Below are positions 21,185-23,411 of a stretch of DNA of 23,411 nt, in pieces (position 1 is the first letter of the stretch; every line of letters begins with the position of its first letter). The notes under the pieces are model-generated. The model saw nothing but the letters and a program-made list of their open reading frames with translations. It ran no database searches and was not told the DNA's origin. The DNA comes from an uncultured Muribaculaceae bacterium (lineage in GTDB: Bacteria > Bacteroidota > Bacteroidia > Bacteroidales > Muribaculaceae): positions 1 to 23,411 of the forward strand of contig CAJTYH010000039.1 in NCBI GenBank assembly GCA_910583675.1, written 5' to 3'. Both the position numbers and the translations under genes were made by a program.

Positions 21185-22368
21185 TGCAGAGTCTTGAAAT
21201 AACCCGCACCAACGGCAATCTGACGCGCTCGCTGCCGGGTAAAGACCACATAAGCGGCCTCGTGTTCTACTCGGCGACACTGCCCGCCGCCGAGGAGGGC
21301 ACGGCGGGATTCACAGCCACAGAGCGCATCCACGCGATCTCGTCGATAGAGACCGCCGAGAAATACGGCATCACCGCCGACGCAGCGGCATGGGAGACCA
21401 AGGTGCTGCACTACATATTGGAGTCAATCTTCAACATGAACCCGGGCGTGAACCTCTATGTGGGCATCTTCAAGCCCGCCTCCGGGGCAAACGCCTTCAG
21501 CGAGGTCAAGCAGATACAGAACCACGCCCGAGGCGAGATCCGACAGGTGGGCGTGTGGAACGGCGCCGTGGAGCTGAGCGAGACGATAGTCAACTCGCTG
21601 CAGAGCGTGGCCACCACCCTCGAAGCCCAGAACAAACCGCTGTCGATACTCTACGCGCCCAAGGTGGCGGACGTGACATCGCTCGAAAGCTGTGCCAAGG
21701 TAGGGCGCAAGAATGTGTCGGTGGTCATCGCACAGGACGGCGAGGGGACAGCCGCCGCGCTCTACAAGGACGCGGGCAACACCGCCAAGGCGAGCGTGTC
21801 GGCCCTGGGCGACCTGCTCGGCGCCGTGAGCAAGGCCAAGGTTCACCAGAGCATCGCGTGGGTGGAGCAGTTCCCGACGAACATAGCCGTGGCCGCATTC
21901 GGCGACGGCACCCTGCTCCGCAACCTTGACGACACCGTCATCAAGGAACTCGACGCCGCCCGCTTCATCTTCTGTGTTAACTACGATGGCCTGACCGGGT
22001 CGTTCTTCAACGACAACCATACCCTCGACCTGCTTACGAGCGACTACGCCTATATCAGCGACGTGCGCACGATGGATAAGGCCGTGCGCGGGATCCGCAC
22101 CTACCTGCTGCCAAAGCTCGGGCGCCCGATGATGGTGGACAAAGCCACCGGGAAACTTGAGCGCACGACGGTGGAACACCTCATCACCACGGGCAACAAG
22201 GCGCTCGAGGATATGGAGAAGGCCGGGGAGCTGAGCGGCTACAAGTTCGATATCGACCCCGACCAGAACATACTCTCGACGTCGCGAGTTCGCGGTGTCA
22301 TCAAGAACGTTCCCGTGGGCGTAATGCGCAATCTCGACCTCGAGATCGGCTACGCCGCAAGTGTCTAA
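21184..22368 (+). CDS. Tail sheath protein (DUF2586 type)
   Basis: 394 aa. It has the layout of contractile-tail sheath proteins of the DUF2586 group: an N-terminal strand (LEITRTNGNL), DHISGLVFYSA, the AEKYGITADAAAWETKVLHY stretch, a central alpha/beta domain (LSILYAPKVADVTSLESC; HQSIAWVEQFPTNIAVAAFG), YDGLTGSFFNDNHTLDLLTSDYAY in the late domain, and a C-terminal IKNVPVGVMRNLDLEIGYA strand. It would form the outer, contracting tube around the tail tube encoded next. TAATG overlap with the previous gene. Confidence 0.87.
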   Translation: MQSLEITRTNGNLTRSLPGKDHISGLVFYSATLPAAEEGTAGFTATERIHAISSIETAEKYGITADAAAWETKVLHYILESIFNMNPGVNLYVGIFKPASGANAFSEVKQIQNHARGEIRQVGVWNGAVELSETIVNSLQSVATTLEAQNKPLSILYAPKVADVTSLESCAKVGRKNVSVVIAQDGEGTAAALYKDAGNTAKASVSALGDLLGAVSKAKVHQSIAWVEQFPTNIAVAAFGDGTLLRNLDDTVIKELDAARFIFCVNYDGLTGSFFNDNHTLDLLTSDYAYISDVRTMDKAVRGIRTYLLPKLGRPMMVDKATGKLERTTVEHLITTGNKALEDMEKAGELSGYKFDIDPDQNILSTSRVRGVIKNVPVGVMRNLDLEIGYAASV

Positions 22369-22388
22369 CCAATTAACCAACGAAAGGA

Positions 22389-22847
22389 ATGAACGCAATA
22401 GACGCAGCCTATAACGGAGTGCCCCTTATCAACGGCGAGGAGTATGCGTGGGGCGACATCAAGACCTGCATCAACGGTGTGCCCGTCACGGGCATTGTCG
22501 GCATCAGCTACTCCGACAAGCAGGACAAGCAGAATAACTACGGCTCGGGGCGCCACCCGGTGAGCCGCAGCCGTGGCCGCATCACTCCCGAGGCGAAAAT
22601 CACGCTCTACATGAGCGAGGTTGTGGCGATAAGCCGCAACTCACCAACGGGGCGGCTGCAGGACATCGCGCCGTTTGACATCGAGGTGGCGTATATGCCG
22701 CCCAACGGAGTAATCGTGGTTGACAAGATCCGCAACTGCGAGTTCACGGAGAACGTGCGCGACTGGAAAGAGGGCGACATGAACCAGCAGGTGGAGCTGC
22801 CGCTGCTTCCGAGCCATATCGAATACGGCAAGCCCGACGGTGTGTGA
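22389..22847 (+). CDS. Tail tube protein
   Basis: 152 aa, directly after the sheath gene as in contractile-tailed phages. It looks beta-rich (TCINGVPVTGIVGISYSDKQ; GRITPEAKITLYMSEVVAIS; PFDIEVAYMPPNGVIVVDKI), ending with a WKEGDMNQQVELPLLPSHI strand typical of tube proteins. It would build the inner tube that carries DNA. Identification rests on position and size more than on a specific motif. The gap after it holds two hairpins. Confidence 0.75.
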   Translation: MNAIDAAYNGVPLINGEEYAWGDIKTCINGVPVTGIVGISYSDKQDKQNNYGSGRHPVSRSRGRITPEAKITLYMSEVVAISRNSPTGRLQDIAPFDIEVAYMPPNGVIVVDKIRNCEFTENVRDWKEGDMNQQVELPLLPSHIEYGKPDGV

Positions 22848-22929
22848 GTCGAGAGGCTCGACACCCAATAATAAACAATCAATAACCCGCCGGGGCGGGA
22901 GCAAGGATAGAGAACCGCCCCGTCCCGGC
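22848..22929 (+). promoter_or_regulatory. Two hairpins between tail tube and chaperone genes
   Basis: GTCGAG (22848-22853), loop AGG and CTCGAC (22857-22862) begin right at the stop codon of the tube gene. A second hairpin pairs CGGGGCGG (22891-22898) with CCGCCCCG (22915-22922). Neither is followed by a T tract, so they are not standard terminators. They may protect the tube mRNA or lower expression of the downstream genes. The 98-nt gap has no gene that I can see. Confidence 0.5.
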
Positions 22930-22945
22930 ACAAAACCGCAAAAGC

Positions 22946-23311
22946 ATGGATAAAGACAACATGACAATCGAGATGGACACCACCGGCTACAAAATCATCA
23001 ACGGCGACATGACCGAGGAGCAGCTTTCGACGCTGAAAGCCCGCCACGGGCGCATTGTGGAAATCGAGGTGGCCGACCCGGAGGTGAAGGAGCTTCACCG
23101 GGGCTACTTCCGCCGCCCGGACATGAAGACGATGCAGGCATTCTCGGCGACGGCCAAGGGCAACGACGTGAAGGCTGCGGAGGTGATGTTCGACAACTGC
23201 TGGGTCGGCGGCTCCGCGATGATGAAGACCGACGCGGTCTACAAGCTGCAGGCCGTGGGCGAGCTTCAGAACATCTTCGGCAAGTGCGTCTCTAAGCTAA
23301 AAAACTTGTAG
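22946..23311 (+). CDS. Tail assembly chaperone (gpG-like, 0-frame product)
   Basis: 121 aa, located after the tube gene and, presumably, before the tape measure gene outside the window. The centre (HRGYFRRPDMKTMQAFSATA; AAEVMFDNCWVGGS) is a helical pattern common to phage tail chaperones. Its last codons (CTA AAA AAC TTG TAG) contain the slippery heptamer A_AAA_AAC; a -1 slip would replace the final two residues and continue into the -1 frame, giving the longer product. These chaperones regulate tail length by coating the tape measure protein. Confidence 0.8.
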   Translation: MDKDNMTIEMDTTGYKIINGDMTEEQLSTLKARHGRIVEIEVADPEVKELHRGYFRRPDMKTMQAFSATAKGNDVKAAEVMFDNCWVGGSAMMKTDAVYKLQAVGELQNIFGKCVSKLKNL

Positions 23312-23376
23312 AGGCGCACCAACTCTCCGGGGGCGTGGAGGAAAATGACCCCGGAGAGATCGCCAAAGGGTGCGCC
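23299..23376 (+). promoter_or_regulatory. Programmed -1 frameshift signal in the tail chaperone gene
   Basis: Slippery A_AAA_AAC at 23299-23305 in correct phase, followed after 7 nt by an outer stem GGCGCACC/GGTGCGCC (23313-23320 with 23369-23376). It encloses an inner 10-bp stem CTCTCCGGGG/CCCCGGAGAG (23323-23332 with 23349-23358). The 0-frame stop TAG (23309-23311) lies between the heptamer and the structure. Confidence 0.88.
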
Positions 23377-23411
23377 CTGATCCGGGCCAACTTCCATATA
23401 GATCCAAACAC
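23305..23411 (+). CDS. -1 frame extension of the tail chaperone (gpGT-like), partial
   Basis: After the slip the frame reads LVEAHQLSGGVEENDPGEIA and stays open to the window end (35 full codons). It starts at the frameshift site rather than at its own start codon. Together with the 0-frame part it would form the long chaperone form, as gpGT in lambda and gp41/42 in Mu-like phages. The rest lies outside the window. Confidence 0.75.

Noticed and set aside
22891..22922. GC-rich hairpin as an intrinsic terminator
   Set aside because: No T tract follows, and the tail genes continue in the same direction 24 nt later.
1..23411. Mu-type end repeats, attachment sites, insertion sequences or CRISPR arrays
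   Set aside because: No terminal TG...CA ends with host junction, no IS, and no spaced direct repeats were seen; the window appears internal to the phage.

Overview
This window looks like the central part of a Mu-like (transposable, contractile-tailed) temperate phage or prophage of a Bacteroidota host, most likely a GC-rich Bacteroidales. The host call rests on three things. Starts follow A-rich leaders rather than Shine-Dalgarno sites. Three promoters fit the Bacteroidota primary-sigma pattern TTTG-N19-TAnnTTTG. Several small genes, such as the DUF4494-type protein, belong to families I know from Bacteroidetes phages. Neither phage end is in the window.

Layout. (1) 1-8290, plus strand: the early/middle operon. 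It has small unknown genes, a DDE transposase (MuA-like), a MuB-like AAA ATPase with an N-terminal HTH, a RecA/Sak4-like ATPase, a GemA/Gp16-like protein, six small proteins, a Gam-like DNA-end protector, a zinc-finger protein and a 78-aa protein. One minus-strand gene (1091-1453) interrupts this operon; its own promoter overlaps the transposase start. A 16-bp hairpin at 8292-8333 separates the convergent operons. (2) 8336-16847, minus strand: late packaging, head and baseplate genes. Read in the direction of transcription these are small terminase, large terminase, an 82-aa protein, a gp36-like protein, baseplate hub, spike, portal, MuF-type minor head protein with a C-terminal nuclease-like domain, a 70-aa protein, a gpG-like morphogenesis protein and a tail-terminator-like protein. 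(3) 16848-17172: a divergent control region with palindromes, a promoter, an initiator-like tRNA-Met(CAU) and a large terminator-like hairpin. (4) 17173-23411, plus strand: protease/scaffold, major capsid protein, amidase endolysin, holin-like protein, one-piece spanin, a small protein, tail sheath, tail tube and tail-assembly chaperone.

Most unusual points. The portal and MuF genes appear joined by a programmed -1 frameshift (T_TTT_TTC plus a stem-loop), because the MuF frame has no usable start where its domain begins. A second, very strong frameshift signal (A_AAA_AAC plus nested stems) ends the tail chaperone. A compact plus-strand small RNA with its own promoter and terminator lies within the minus-strand late operon, 4 nt beyond the MuF stop codon. 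The encoded tRNA has several initiator-tRNA hallmarks. All three host-type promoters serve accessory units (the minus-strand gene, the sRNA and the tRNA) rather than core phage genes, which suggests expression in the lysogen.

All family calls were made by eye from motifs and gene order; no database search was run.
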